Origin: Caballeronia jiangsuensis
GTDB taxonomy: Bacteria; Pseudomonadota; Gammaproteobacteria; Burkholderiales; Burkholderiaceae
Assembly: GCA_000648925.1 (NCBI GenBank)
Contig: JFHF01000015.1
Coordinates: 1-64,000, forward strand
DNA length: 64,000 nt
Direction of reading: 5' to 3'
Each line of letters opens with the position of its first letter. Within the stretch, counting starts at the first letter, position 1. The notes below the pieces were generated by a model. The model had not been told where the DNA came from. It was given only the letters and a program-made list of their open reading frames with translations, and did not search any database. This document shows, one piece after another, positions 9,456-18,602 of this stretch. The position numbers and the translations under genes were made by a program.

Positions 9456-10973
9456 TCATCCACGCGCGGTGTGCTTCGGTGCAGTCTCTCGCTGATTGCG
9501 CAGCCTGCTATGGCGTATGCCGTAGCCGAAGTAGATGACGACGCCGATCGCCATCCATACGATGAGCCGTATCCACGTATCGGCGGGCAGTCCGGACATC
9601 AGGAAGAGCGACGACAACGCGCCGAGCGGAGCGACGACATACACGGCCGGTGTCTTGAACGCGCGCTCCAGATTCGGCTGCGTGATGCGCAGCACCAGCA
9701 CGCCGATGCACACCACCATGAACGCGAACAGCGTGCCGATGCTCACCAGCTCGCCGACGAGTCCGATCGGCAAAAGCCCCGCCAGAATCATCACGATGAT
9801 GCCGGTGATGATCGTCGTGATGTAGGGCGTCTGAAAGCGCGGATGAATCTTCGATGCGAACGGCGGCAGGAGGCCGTCTCGCGCCATCGAATAGAAGATG
9901 CGTGGCTGCGACAGCAACAGCACGAGAATCACCGACGTGAGGCCGAAGATCGCGCCCAGCTTGACGATGGGCGAGAGCCAGCGCATGCCGATCGCATCGA
10001 CGCCGACTGCGATCGGATCGGCCACGTTGAGCTTGTCGTACGACACGATGCCCGTCAGCACATACGACACGAGCACGTAGAGGATCGTGCAAATGGTGAG
10101 CGAGCCGAGCAGGCCGATCGGCATGTCGCGTTTCGGGTTGCGCGTCTCCTGCGCCACGCACGACACCGAATCGAAGCCGATATAGGCAAAGAACACGACT
10201 GCTGCGCCGCGCAGCACGCCGCTCATGCCGAACACGCCCGATTCGCCGGTATTCGGCGGAATGAACGCGCCGGTCGGGTTTTGCGCGGTGACCCAGTGGC
10301 TCTTGTCCACGAACGCGATGCCCGCGGCGATGAACGCGAGCACGATCAGCACCTTGATGATGACGATGAAGCTGTTCACGCGCGCCGACTCGCGTATGCC
10401 GACGACGAGCAGCATCGTGATGAGCCCGACGATCACCATCGCGGGCACGTTGAGTATCGCGCCGACGTGGCTCCAGCCGTGACCGGGATCGTAGGCGAAG
10501 GGCGCTTTCGCAAGCTGCTCCGGTATGTCGATGCCGAGCGAATGCAGAAAGCTCACGACATAGCCGGACCAGCCGATGGCGACCGTCGTCGCGCCGACCG
10601 CGTATTCGAGGATCAGATCCCAGCCGATGAGCCACGCGATCAGCTCGCCCATCGTCGCATAGGCATACGTGTAGGCGCTGCCGGAAACCGGCACCGTGGA
10701 CGCCATTTCGGCATAACAAAGTCCCGCGAGCGCGCAAACGATCGCGCCAAATACGAACGACAGGATGATCGCGGGCCCGGCGTTGGTCGCGGCCGCGTGG
10801 CCCGTCAGCACGAAAATCCCCGCGCCGATGATGCAGCCTATGCCGAGCAACACGACATCGAGCGCGGTGAGCGAACGTTTCAGCGTGTGGCCGCCGTGTT
10901 CCTGAAGCACTTCCTCGGTTTCTTCCGCTTCGCTTTGCAGCGTAGCAACGGACTTTCTTTGCATGACGGTCAC
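9456..10973 (-). CDS. APC-family amino acid permease (cationic amino acid transporter type)
   Basis: A 505-residue inner-membrane transporter with about 12-14 hydrophobic segments. The APC signature [19 protein letters not shown] is near residue 45 and a conserved [11 protein letters not shown] near residue 270. It resembles the CAT subgroup (YhdG-like), which usually carries basic or broad amino acids. The start is read as GTG at 10973: AGGAGG lies 5 bases upstream, while the ATG three codons later would be 14 bases from that site. Transcribed alone; convergent with the CoA-transferase. Confidence 0.8.
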   Translation of the reverse strand: MTVMQRKSVATLQSEAEETEEVLQEHGGHTLKRSLTALDVVLLGIGCIIGAGIFVLTGHAAATNAGPAIILSFVFGAIVCALAGLCYAEMASTVPVSGSAYTYAYATMGELIAWLIGWDLILEYAVGATTVAIGWSGYVVSFLHSLGIDIPEQLAKAPFAYDPGHGWSHVGAILNVPAMVIVGLITMLLVVGIRESARVNSFIVIIKVLIVLAFIAAGIAFVDKSHWVTAQNPTGAFIPPNTGESGVFGMSGVLRGAAVVFFAYIGFDSVSCVAQETRNPKRDMPIGLLGSLTICTILYVLVSYVLTGIVSYDKLNVADPIAVGVDAIGMRWLSPIVKLGAIFGLTSVILVLLLSQPRIFYSMARDGLLPPFASKIHPRFQTPYITTIITGIIVMILAGLLPIGLVGELVSIGTLFAFMVVCIGVLVLRITQPNLERAFKTPAVYVVAPLGALSSLFLMSGLPADTWIRLIVWMAIGVVIYFGYGIRHSRLRNQRETAPKHTARG

Positions 10974-10984
10974 GATCGCCTCCT

Positions 10985-11408
10985 GTGCGGCGGCAGCGAG
11001 GCCGCGCCCGGTGGCGCGGCGAAGTCTGTCGCCCGTTCAAGTGCGGGATGATGCACACGCCGCTTGCTTCACACCTGCACGTTCGTTCTGACGTATTGCC
11101 GTTTCGTGATAGCAGATTTTGCCGGGGAATTCGAGCGCTGCTGAGCGATGCGCATGCAACGACGCGTTTTGCGAGTACGTTCGTGCACGGCGAGCGGCTC
11201 GCAGCAGGAAACGTGCCGCGCCGGCGGCCGGTCATCGCTGCGCTGGCGCGGCGCAAGACCCCACAACGGTCAAGGACATATGCGGGCGGCTTAAAGCACG
11301 GATGCGCGGCGAACTATAATCAGTTGCACAGTTGCGATTTTCAACCCGGAATCCGTTCCTGTTGCTCGCGGAACGTTCACCGGACTTTCCTCACGTGGAG
11401 AATTTGAT
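10985..11408. other. 424-bp intergenic region between permease and peroxiredoxin
   Basis: No gene with convincing coding character is seen. It holds the permease ribosome site at its left edge and a probable peroxiredoxin promoter on the right (see 11291-11320). The open frames here are chance readings of GC-rich sequence. Confidence 0.5.
11291..11320 (+). promoter_or_regulatory. Predicted sigma-70 promoter of the peroxiredoxin gene
   Basis: A perfect -10 TATAAT at 11315-11320 is preceded, at an 18-base spacing, by TTAAAG at 11291-11296 as a weak -35. The start site would fall near 11327, about 80 bases before the ATG. Confidence 0.45.
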
Positions 11409-12065
11409 ATGGCTATACGCATTGGTGATGAAGCCCCCGATTTCACGGCGGAGACGACCGAAGGCACGATTCGCTTTCACGAGTGGATCGGCGACAAATG
11501 GGCGATCCTGTTCTCGCATCCGAAGGACTTCACGCCCGTCTGCACGACCGAGCTCGGTTACATGGCCAAGCTCAAGCCCGAGTTCGACAAGCGCGGCACG
11601 AAAGTAATCGGCCTCTCGATCGATCCGGTGACGAATCACTCGCAATGGGCCAAGGATATCGAGGAGACGCAGGGCACCGCGGTCAACTATCCGATGATCG
11701 GCGACGCGGATCTGAACGTCGCGAAGCTCTACGACATGATTCACCCGAACGCGAGCGGCGCGAATCCGCGCACGGCAGCCGACAACGCGACGATCCGCGC
11801 CGTGTTCATCGTCGGTCCGGACAAGAAGGTGAAGGCCACGTTCACGTATCCGATGAGCGCGGGCCGCAACTTCGACGAAGTGCTGCGCCTGCTCGACGCG
11901 CTGCAACTGAACGCGAAGCACACGGTCGCGACGCCGGTGAACTGGAAACCGGGCGAGGACGTCATCATCCCCACGTCCGTATCGGATGACGACGCGAAGA
12001 AGAAGTATCCGGACGGATTCAAGACGCTGAAGCCGTATCTGCGCACGGTGGCGCAGCCGAAGTAA
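11409..12065 (+). CDS. 1-Cys peroxiredoxin (Prx6 family)
   Basis: A 218-residue cytoplasmic peroxidase with the active-site motif HPKDFTPVCTTELG; the peroxidatic cysteine is C45. The length and the long C-terminal domain ending PDGFKTLKPYLRTV are those of the Prx6/LsfA group rather than AhpC. It reduces hydrogen peroxide and organic hydroperoxides using an external thiol. It has its own promoter (TATAAT at 11315) and a strong terminator, so it is a single-gene unit. Confidence 0.9.
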   Translation: MAIRIGDEAPDFTAETTEGTIRFHEWIGDKWAILFSHPKDFTPVCTTELGYMAKLKPEFDKRGTKVIGLSIDPVTNHSQWAKDIEETQGTAVNYPMIGDADLNVAKLYDMIHPNASGANPRTAADNATIRAVFIVGPDKKVKATFTYPMSAGRNFDEVLRLLDALQLNAKHTVATPVNWKPGEDVIIPTSVSDDDAKKKYPDGFKTLKPYLRTVAQPK

Positions 12066-12086
12066 CGCACGCGCAACTGAAATCGG

Positions 12087-12118
12087 ACGCCGGCCGCACA
12101 CGCGGGCCGGCGTTTTTA
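12087..12118 (+). terminator. Rho-independent terminator after peroxiredoxin
   Basis: Perfect 9-bp stem ACGCCGGCC with GGCCGGCGT (12087-12095, 12105-12113), loop of 9, followed by TTTTTATT. It sits 22 bases past the stop. Confidence 0.85.
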
Positions 12119-12125
12119 TTTCAGC

Positions 12126-12599
12126 TCAGTTGTGCCCCGTGCGGCGTTCGGGCGACGTTTCGACTTCGCCCGGCTTGCGCAGCATCTTGTCCACTTCGCC
12201 CGCGTGCATCTCCTCGGTTTCGATCATCTGCCGCGCGTATTCCTCCAGCGCGACGGAGCGGCCCTCGACGAGCGTCAGCAAGTCGCGGTAATGGCCGAGC
12301 GCGACGTTTTCCGCCTGCAGCGATTCGCGCAGGATCGTCGCGATGTCGAAGGTGTGATTGTCGAGCAGCGGGCCGATTGCGAGCGATGGATAAGCGCCGA
12401 GCGTCGTGATCCATTCGCCGGCCTGATGCGCATGCACGAGCGATTCGTCGGCCTGCGCGCGCAGCCACGACACGATCGGAATGCGTCCGAAGCCGAACAC
12501 GAGAAACGAATAGTGCGTGTAGCGCACGACGCCCGCCAGTTCGGATTCGAGAATCCTGTTCAGGACGCCGACGACCTTTTCCTTTTCGAGCTCTGCCAT
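12126..12599 (-). CDS. Bacterioferritin-like ferritin-family protein
   Basis: A 157-residue four-helix ferritin-like protein. Candidate di-iron ligands by eye are E20 (ESELAGVVRY), E52 with H56 (ADESLVHAH), E97 (QAENVALGHY) and E130 with H132 (ETEEMHAGE). It should oxidise and store iron or protect against iron-driven damage, which suits the neighbouring peroxiredoxin. No methionine is found where heme-binding bacterioferritins carry their heme ligand, so heme binding is doubtful. ATG 12599 is chosen over 12662 because GGAGG lies 5 bases before it. Confidence 0.75.
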   Translation of the reverse strand: MAELEKEKVVGVLNRILESELAGVVRYTHYSFLVFGFGRIPIVSWLRAQADESLVHAHQAGEWITTLGAYPSLAIGPLLDNHTFDIATILRESLQAENVALGHYRDLLTLVEGRSVALEEYARQMIETEEMHAGEVDKMLRKPGEVETSPERRTGHN

Positions 12600-12810
12600 T
12601 CTTGCCTCCGTTTTTCCAACGCCAGGCGCTCCGCAGGACGGAGAGGCCATGATTCGTCGCATGCCGCGGCATCACTCATTGTAGTCACGCGCACGGCGCA
12701 TGCGAGGCGAAACTGCGGCTGGAGGCGCGCAAGATATGCGCCCGGAACGGCTATGGAGGCGATGCAGGCGGCCCTGCGGCCGCGGCACCGGTAAGGCGGA
12801 AACGCTGCAT

Positions 12811-13521
12811 TCAGGCGATTTCTTCGATCCAGAGCGCAGCCGTGCGCGCCAGGACCTGCGACATGGCCGTGCGCGCGCCGTCTCCATCGGCGGTTTCGAT
12901 GGCCCGCACGAGCCGGCCGTAGTCGCCTAGCTGCGAGTCGGGCACGCGCGGCAGCGCATGCGGCTGCGCGCGCAAGGCAGCCTTCATCGTCCGGATGCCG
13001 ACGCGCACGACGCTGCCCATCTGGCGCAGCACTTCGTCGCCGCTTGCATCGACGATAGCGGCCTGTAGCGCCTCTTCCGCGGCGGACTGAAGGGGTTCGG
13101 ACGGGCTCGCGTGCAAAAGCCGCTGGTAGGCCGCATTGATGGCGATGCGCTGGTGCCGGTTCGCGCGCGTCGCGGCGAGCGCGGCGGCGGGCGGATCGAC
13201 GAGCGCGCGGAACTCGATCAGCCTGCGTATGCAGTCCGGGTCATGCAGCGCGCGCATGCGCCACTCGGCGACCTCGGGATCCATGATGAGCCATTCCCGC
13301 GCGGGCTTGATGCGTGTGCCCGTCTTGGGTCGCACGTCGAGCATGCGGCGCGAGATGAGAATGCTCAGCGCCTCGCGCATGATGGTCCGGCTCACGCCGT
13401 GCTGCTTCGAGAGGATGACTTGTGGCGGCAGCACGTTGTCCTGGTATTCGCCGCTCACGATGCCCGCTACGAGCTGGTTCACCACGCGTTTGACGAGCGA
13501 TGCTTCATAGCCATGATTCAT
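12811..13521 (-). CDS. GntR-family transcriptional regulator (FCD/FadR subfamily)
   Basis: A 236-residue regulator. The N-terminal winged helix (about residues 8-75) includes LSKQHGVSRTIMREALSIL, and the helical FCD ligand domain (about 90-230) starts LIEFRALVDPPAAALAA. FCD regulators usually sense organic acids or sugar acids. The neighbours do not point to a target: a bacterioferritin-like gene downstream on the same strand and panE diverging across a 476-bp gap. Confidence 0.8.
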   Translation of the reverse strand: MNHGYEASLVKRVVNQLVAGIVSGEYQDNVLPPQVILSKQHGVSRTIMREALSILISRRMLDVRPKTGTRIKPAREWLIMDPEVAEWRMRALHDPDCIRRLIEFRALVDPPAAALAATRANRHQRIAINAAYQRLLHASPSEPLQSAAEEALQAAIVDASGDEVLRQMGSVVRVGIRTMKAALRAQPHALPRVPDSQLGDYGRLVRAIETADGDGARTAMSQVLARTAALWIEEIA

Positions 13522-13997
13522 GTTTTTGTTCTCGTGATAACGCCCACGCCTGTGGCTTCTCGCTCCTCGTCGCCGAGTGGCAGAGCCAGCGCTTGTCTAA
13601 GTTCACGGCGTGTCGGTGCACCGCGCGGGCGAACATTCGCGCGCAGCGCTTCCCCCCCGGCACGCCGTGTATTTGGTCCCCGGATTCAGCTATCGATGCG
13701 GTATGAGCCGCATACCCCGCAGCGGTCGGCATTGTTTGGACAGCATCGTCGATCCGCTGAAAGAAGCGTATCTCCGCGTGGCCTGTTTTAACAATATGGT
13801 GCACCGCTAATTCGACTGACTATCGTGCGTCCGCCCACAAAATCGTGCGGGCACGCAACACGGCGCGAATCGCCCGAAATGCGCAAGCGTTTGCGCGTCG
13901 TCGGTTATGCGAAGCATCGAACACAACGGCCGATGCGGCAGCCATGTGTTATTTTTGCGAGCCATAGCAACGCAACGAAACAACGAGGAAACGAAAC
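13522..13997. other. 476-bp divergent intergenic region
   Basis: Between the gntR and panE starts. I see no gene, no convincing hairpin and no clear operator. It should contain both promoters. The short open frames in it have no family resemblance and no ribosome sites. Confidence 0.4.
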
Positions 13998-14891
13998 ATG
14001 AAAGTCGCCGTCATGGGTGCGGGCGCGGTCGGTTGTTACTACGGCGGCATGCTCGCGCGCGCGGGTCACGAGGTCGTGTTGATCGCGCGGCAGCGGCATG
14101 TCGAAGCGATCGAACGCGATGGCCTGCGCCTCGACACGCAGCATTTCGACGAGCACGTGCGCGTGGCCGCAAGCGCCGACGCGAGCGCGGTGAAGGGCGC
14201 GCAACTCGTGCTCTTCTGCGTGAAGTCCACCGATACCGAGAGCGCGGCCAAGGCGCTCGCGCCGCATCTCGAACACGATGCGTTGCTGCTCTCGCTGCAG
14301 AACGGCGTGGAGAATGCCGAGCGCCTGCGCGAGTTGCTGCCGCAGGAGGCGGCGGCCGCGGTCGTGTATGTCGCGACCGAGATGGCGGGGCCGGGGCACG
14401 TCAAACACAACGGGCGCGGCGAGCTCGTGATCGAGCCATCGACGAAAAGCGAGGAGGTCGCGCGCGCGTTCGTCGAGGCGGGCGTGCCGACCGAGATTTC
14501 CGACAACGTGCGCGGTGCGCTGTGGGCCAAGCTCGTGCTGAATTGCGCGTACAACGCGCTGTCCGCGATCACGCAGTTGCCGTACGGAAAGCTCGTGCAG
14601 GGCGAGGGCATCACGCGCTCGATGCGCGATGTCGTCGACGAATGTCTCGCGGTCGCGAAGGCCGACAACGTGACCATTCCCGGCGACGTCGATGCCGCCG
14701 TTCGCCGCATCGCCGAAACGATGCAGAACCAGTTTTCATCGACGGCGCAGGACGTGGCGCGCGGCAAGACGAGCGAGATCGATCATCTGAACGGGCTGAT
14801 CGTGCGGCGAGGCGAGGCGCTCGGCATTCCGACGCCCGCGAACCGCCTGTTGCATGCGCTCGTCAAAGCGATTGAAAGCAAGGCCTCGTAG
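13998..14891 (+). CDS. panE: 2-dehydropantoate 2-reductase family protein (PanE/ApbA)
   Basis: A 297-residue NADPH-dependent ketopantoate reductase-type protein: Rossmann motif MGAGAVGCYYGGMLARAG at the N-terminus, then LLSLQNGVENAERL near residue 96, the conserved lysine in LWAKLVLNCAYNALSA near residue 180, and the C-terminal helical domain with EIDHLNGLIVRRGEALGIPTPAN. It would reduce 2-dehydropantoate to pantoate for coenzyme A synthesis, but Burkholderiaceae carry several PanE paralogues, so it may act on another 2-keto acid. GAGG lies before the ATG. Confidence 0.8.
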   Translation: MKVAVMGAGAVGCYYGGMLARAGHEVVLIARQRHVEAIERDGLRLDTQHFDEHVRVAASADASAVKGAQLVLFCVKSTDTESAAKALAPHLEHDALLLSLQNGVENAERLRELLPQEAAAAVVYVATEMAGPGHVKHNGRGELVIEPSTKSEEVARAFVEAGVPTEISDNVRGALWAKLVLNCAYNALSAITQLPYGKLVQGEGITRSMRDVVDECLAVAKADNVTIPGDVDAAVRRIAETMQNQFSSTAQDVARGKTSEIDHLNGLIVRRGEALGIPTPANRLLHALVKAIESKAS

Positions 14892-14997
14892 CGCGCGATT
14901 CGCAGGTGTGTGAGGGCAAGGGCGGGCACGGCCGATGCTGAGTTATGCAGCACGCACAGAAAACACCGTGCGTAGCCCAACACACCGGAGGTTCACC

Positions 14998-15312
14998 ATG
15001 AAATCGTTCGTCAAGGCTGTGGCCGTCGCCGCTGTAGTGGTGGCGCCGGCGCTCTCTTTCGCGCAGACCGATTCGTCGCTTACGCGCGCTCAGGTGAAGC
15101 AGGATCTGCGGCAGGTCGAAGCGGCCGGCTATGATCCGTCGCGCTCGGATCAGAGCTCGTATCCATCGGATATTCAGGCCGCTGAAAGTCGCGTCGCGCG
15201 CCAGAACGGTGCATACGGCGGAACAGCGGCGGGCCGATCGGCTTCAGGCACGCGCAACATGATTCCGCCTCTGAATGACGACGGCACAAAGCCGGTTTAT
15301 TTTGGCCGTTGA
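14998..15312 (+). CDS. Exported DUF4148 protein
   Basis: A 104-residue protein with a clear Sec signal peptide (KSFVKAVAVAAVVVAPALSFAQ, cut after about residue 22). The mature part contains LTRAQVKQDLRQVEAAGYDPS, the DUF4148 signature found in many small periplasmic proteins of Burkholderiales. Function unknown. ATG 14998 is preceded by GGAGG at 6 bases; the longer frame from 14935 is not used. Confidence 0.75.
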   Translation: MKSFVKAVAVAAVVVAPALSFAQTDSSLTRAQVKQDLRQVEAAGYDPSRSDQSSYPSDIQAAESRVARQNGAYGGTAAGRSASGTRNMIPPLNDDGTKPVYFGR

Positions 15313-15405
15313 TGAGCACGCGGCCGGGTTCTGCGCGTTCGGCGCAACGGCGCTAACATCGGTTCTTCCATTCGCTCTATCGCGTTCAAACGCAGGAAGA
15401 CACTC

Positions 15406-15783
15406 ATGGATAAAGCCGTCAAGACTCCCGGCCCCGATCATCCGATCACGGTCGAACCTAGCCCGATGCACGTGATCGTGAAGGCGGGCGGGCATGTCAT
15501 CGTCGATACGACCAGGGCGCTTTCCTTGCGCGAGGCATCGTATCCGGAGGTGCTCTACGTGCCGCGCGAAGACGTGGACATGACGAAACTCGAACGCACC
15601 TCGCACACGACATATTGCCCTTACAAAGGCGAATGCAGCTATTACAGCATCCCGTCGGGTGGACAAAAAGCCGCCAATGCAGTGTGGTCCTATGAGGCGC
15701 CATACGACGCGGTTGCATCGATCAAAGATCATCTGGCGTTCTATCGCGATCGCGTCGATTCATTCGAAACACGCGACGCCTGA
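15406..15783 (+). CDS. DUF427 family protein
   Basis: A 125-residue soluble protein matching the DUF427 family: VKAGGHVIVDTTRALSLREASYPEVLYVPREDV followed by TYCPYKGECSYYSI and AVWSYEAPYDAVASIKDHLAFY. The family is a compact beta-fold of unknown function. AGGAAGA precedes the ATG. It stops 3 bases before the end of the converging argP-like gene. Confidence 0.75.
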   Translation: MDKAVKTPGPDHPITVEPSPMHVIVKAGGHVIVDTTRALSLREASYPEVLYVPREDVDMTKLERTSHTTYCPYKGECSYYSIPSGGQKAANAVWSYEAPYDAVASIKDHLAFYRDRVDSFETRDA

Positions 15784-15786
15784 CAC

Positions 15787-16680
15787 TCAATCGAGTAAGG
15801 TCTTGGCGCGGTGCTTGAGCATCGCGCTGAAGTCGTCGAGCCAGCCAACCGACAGTCGCCAGCTCTGCCAGTAGAGGTCAACATCGAGGCGCGCGCCGGG
15901 CGACACTTCCACGAGCGCGCCACTGTCGAGTTGCGCCGCGACGAGCCGCTGCGGACACATACCCCACGCAAGCCCGGACGTGCACGCGCGCACGAAGCCT
16001 TCGCCGTGCGGCACGATATGCGCGGGCGGCTCGATATCCGCGCGGCTTACACGTTTGACGAAGCGCTTCTGCAATTCATCCTTCTCGTTGAAATTGACGC
16101 ATGGCGCGCGACGCAGCGCGTCACGTGTCAGTCCGTCAGCGAAATAACGCGCGAAATACGCCGGTGAGCACACAGCGCGATATCGCATACGCCCAAGCTT
16201 CATCGAGCGCCAGCCGGGTACGGGTTCGGCCTGCGTGGTGATCGCGCCCTGCACGTCGCCTTCGCGAATGCGTTGCGCGGTGTGGTCCTGATCGTCGACG
16301 ACGAGATCCAGCATCAGTTCACGCTCGATGCAGAAGTCCGCAGCGGCGTCGATGAACCAGGTGCTCATGCTGTCGTCGTTCACCGCGATGCGCAGCTTCG
16401 CGCGCCGCTCGCTCGGCGCGCCCGGCAAGGCCGGCATACGCCCGCCGAGTTCCGCTTCGAGCAATTGCACGCGTTCGGTGTGGCGACACAGCAGCGCACC
16501 CGACGCCGTCGCCTCGCACGGCTGGCCGCGCTTGACGAGCAGGCTGCCGACGCGCTCTTCCAGCAGTTTCACCCGCTGCGACACCGCCGACGGCGTGACG
16601 TTGAGATCGCGCGCGGCGCGCTCGAATGACCCCGTGCGCACGACGGCGAGCAACGCATCGAGCAGAGCGTAGTCGAGCAT
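15787..16680 (-). CDS. argP: LysR-family regulator of the ArgP/IciA type
   Basis: A 297-residue LysR regulator starting MLDYALLDALLAVVRTGSFERAARDLNVTPSAVSQRVKLLEERVG, the ArgP pattern. ArgP senses lysine and arginine and usually activates the exporter gene argO (lysE). Here it instead diverges from an aminotransferase gene across 94 bp, so that gene is the likely target. C-terminal co-inducer domain about residues 95-290. Member of the ArgP subgroup; whether it answers to lysine or arginine here is inference. Confidence 0.75.
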   Translation of the reverse strand: MLDYALLDALLAVVRTGSFERAARDLNVTPSAVSQRVKLLEERVGSLLVKRGQPCEATASGALLCRHTERVQLLEAELGGRMPALPGAPSERRAKLRIAVNDDSMSTWFIDAAADFCIERELMLDLVVDDQDHTAQRIREGDVQGAITTQAEPVPGWRSMKLGRMRYRAVCSPAYFARYFADGLTRDALRRAPCVNFNEKDELQKRFVKRVSRADIEPPAHIVPHGEGFVRACTSGLAWGMCPQRLVAAQLDSGALVEVSPGARLDVDLYWQSWRLSVGWLDDFSAMLKHRAKTLLD

Positions 16681-16715
16681 TAGCGTTCCTTAATCGAAAT
16701 TAGAAAGTTTAGCTG

Positions 16716-16733
16716 TTTGAATGCGCGTTCAAA
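16716..16733. promoter_or_regulatory. Palindrome in the argP/aminotransferase divergent region
   Basis: TTTGAA-TGCGCG-TTCAAA, a perfect 6-bp inverted repeat with a 6-base spacer that is itself nearly palindromic, 36 bases from the regulator start and 42 from the aminotransferase start. Candidate regulator site. Confidence 0.4.
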
Positions 16734-16774
16734 GCGCAGACTACGGCTTTCTTCGATCCCGATCAAGCGACGCC

Positions 16775-17902
16775 ATGCAACCGAATCCCTTCAAACTCGA
16801 ACGTTATTTCGCGCGACATGAGTTCACCGCGCGTCACTTGCTGTGCAGTTCCGATCCCGAATCGATGTCGATCGGCGAATTGCTCGCGTACGAACCCGAT
16901 GCGATCGACGGATTGCGCGATACCTGGCTCGGCTATACCGAGTATCCCGGCGCGCCTGCGCTGCGACGCGAGCTCGCGACCTTGTACGAGCACATCGACG
17001 CGGACGACATCATCGTGCACACGGGCGCGCAGGAAGCCATCTATTCGTTCATGCACACGATGCTCGCGCCGGGCGATCACGTGATCGTGCATATGCCGGG
17101 CTATCAGTCGCACTATGCGGTGGCCGAGGCGATGGGCGTGAGTGTATCGCCGTGGAAAGCGCGCGAGGAGGCGGGTTGGGCGCTCGATCCGGACGAACTC
17201 GACACGCTCGTCACGCCCGCCACGCGCGCGCTCGTGATCTGCGCGCCGCACAATCCGACCGGCTATCTGCCGTCGCGCGAGGTGTTCGATGCGATCGTCG
17301 CGTTCGCGCGCAGGCATGGGCTGTGGCTCTTCAGCGACGAGGTGTATCGCGGTCTGGAGCACGATCCCGCCGATCGTCTGCCCGCTGCGTGCGACGTGTA
17401 CGAGCGCGCGATCTCACTCGGCGCGCTTTCGAAGACGCATGGACTCGCGGGTCTGCGCCTCGGCTGGATCGCGACGAAGAGCACGCAGGTGCTCGAACGC
17501 ATGAGCACGTTCAAGGACTATCTCACCATCAGCAATAGCGCGCCGAGCGAGTACCTTTCGACGATCGCGGTGCGCCATACCGATGCGCTCATCGAACGCA
17601 ACGTGTCGATCGTGCGCGCCAATCTGCGCGTGCTCGACAATTTCTTCGCCCGTCACGCGGACCGCTTCGAATGGCATCGTCCGCGCGCGGGCACCATCGG
17701 CTTCGTGCGTCTGAAACGCGGGCACGCCGAACAGTTCTGTGCCGAACTGCTCGAACGCACCGGCGTGCTGCTACTGCCTTCGACGCTCATCGATCACGGC
17801 GACGCGCATGCGCGGCTCGGTTTCGGCCGACGCAACATGCCCGAGGTCGTCGGGCTTCTGGATGCTTATCTGGAAGCGACCGCCACGAGCACCGCGTCCT
17901 GA
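16775..17902 (+). CDS. PLP-dependent aminotransferase, class I/II
   Basis: A 375-residue fold-type I aminotransferase. It shows VHTGAQEAIYSFMHTML (cofactor-binding region near residue 88), CAPHNPTGYLPSREVF (the conserved Asn), FSDEVYRGLEH and the PLP lysine in SLGALSKTHGLAGLRLGW near residue 222, with an RLGFGRRNMPEVV arginine near the end. The family transfers an amino group from an amino acid to a keto acid; the pairing with an ArgP-type regulator hints at a basic or branched substrate, which is inference. ATG 16775 gives the natural start. Its last 37 bases overlap the end of msrA on the other strand. Confidence 0.8.
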   Translation: MQPNPFKLERYFARHEFTARHLLCSSDPESMSIGELLAYEPDAIDGLRDTWLGYTEYPGAPALRRELATLYEHIDADDIIVHTGAQEAIYSFMHTMLAPGDHVIVHMPGYQSHYAVAEAMGVSVSPWKAREEAGWALDPDELDTLVTPATRALVICAPHNPTGYLPSREVFDAIVAFARRHGLWLFSDEVYRGLEHDPADRLPAACDVYERAISLGALSKTHGLAGLRLGWIATKSTQVLERMSTFKDYLTISNSAPSEYLSTIAVRHTDALIERNVSIVRANLRVLDNFFARHADRFEWHRPRAGTIGFVRLKRGHAEQFCAELLERTGVLLLPSTLIDHGDAHARLGFGRRNMPEVVGLLDAYLEATATSTAS

Positions 17903-18579
17903 CGATACGCGGCCGGATACATCTGCTTCAGATTCGCGACTTTCGGCAGATCGTTGATCGCGATATACGGGCTTTCCGGATGCTCCGTCAGGTAGTTCTG
18001 GTGATAGCCTTCGGCCGGATAAAAGCCCTTGTAGTCTTCAACCTTCGTGACGATCTTGCCGCTGTACACGTGCGCCTTGTCGAGTTGCGCAATATACGAA
18101 TCGGCGATCTCGCGCTGCGCCGCGTTCGTCGGAAACACCGCCGAACGATATTGCGTGCCGTGATCCGGGCCTTGATAGTTCAGCTCCGTCGGGTTGTGCG
18201 CGACGGAGAAGAAGATCTGCAAGAGCTTGCCGTAGGACACCTGCGCCGGATCGTAGGTGATGCGCACCGATTCCGCGTGACCCGTATCGCCTTCGCTGAC
18301 GCGATCGTATTGCGCGGTATCGGCCGCGCCGCCCGCATAACCCGACATCACTTCCTTCACGCCGCGCACGTGCTGAAACACGCCTTGCACGCCCCAGAAG
18401 CAACCGCCCGCGAACACGGCGGTTTCCGTATGCACCGCGCCCGCGGTTTCGTCGTGCGCGGGTGGCGGAATCTTCACGGCGGCCTCGCTCGAATGCGCGA
18501 CGCGCTGCAATGCGAACGCGCCCGCGAACAGCACGGCCACGCTTGCGGCCTTGAACGTCTTGCTGGTGGTCTTGAACAT
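17866..18579 (-). CDS. msrA: Exported peptide-methionine (S)-S-oxide reductase MsrA
   Basis: A 237-residue MsrA with a Sec-type signal (KAASVAVLFAGAFALQRVAHS, about residues 10-30). The catalytic motif FAGGCFWG has its nucleophile at C60; GYAGG, HAESVRITYDP and the C-terminal YHQNYL and PYIAINDLPKVANLK segments follow. It repairs the S form of oxidised methionine in periplasmic proteins. ATG 18579 is preceded by AGGAG. It lies last in a minus-strand operon msrB, dipZ, msrA, 23 bases after the dipZ stop. Confidence 0.9.
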   Translation of the reverse strand: MFKTTSKTFKAASVAVLFAGAFALQRVAHSSEAAVKIPPPAHDETAGAVHTETAVFAGGCFWGVQGVFQHVRGVKEVMSGYAGGAADTAQYDRVSEGDTGHAESVRITYDPAQVSYGKLLQIFFSVAHNPTELNYQGPDHGTQYRSAVFPTNAAQREIADSYIAQLDKAHVYSGKIVTKVEDYKGFYPAEGYHQNYLTEHPESPYIAINDLPKVANLKQMYPAAYRQDAVLVAVASR

Positions 18580-18602
18580 CTTTGCTCCTCGATGAGTCTC
18601 GT

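Noticed and set aside
9444..11051. Plus-strand frame of 535 codons opposite the amino acid permease
   Set aside because: Translation is low-complexity (Arg, Asp, His, Glu) and the minus strand holds a textbook 12-segment permease.
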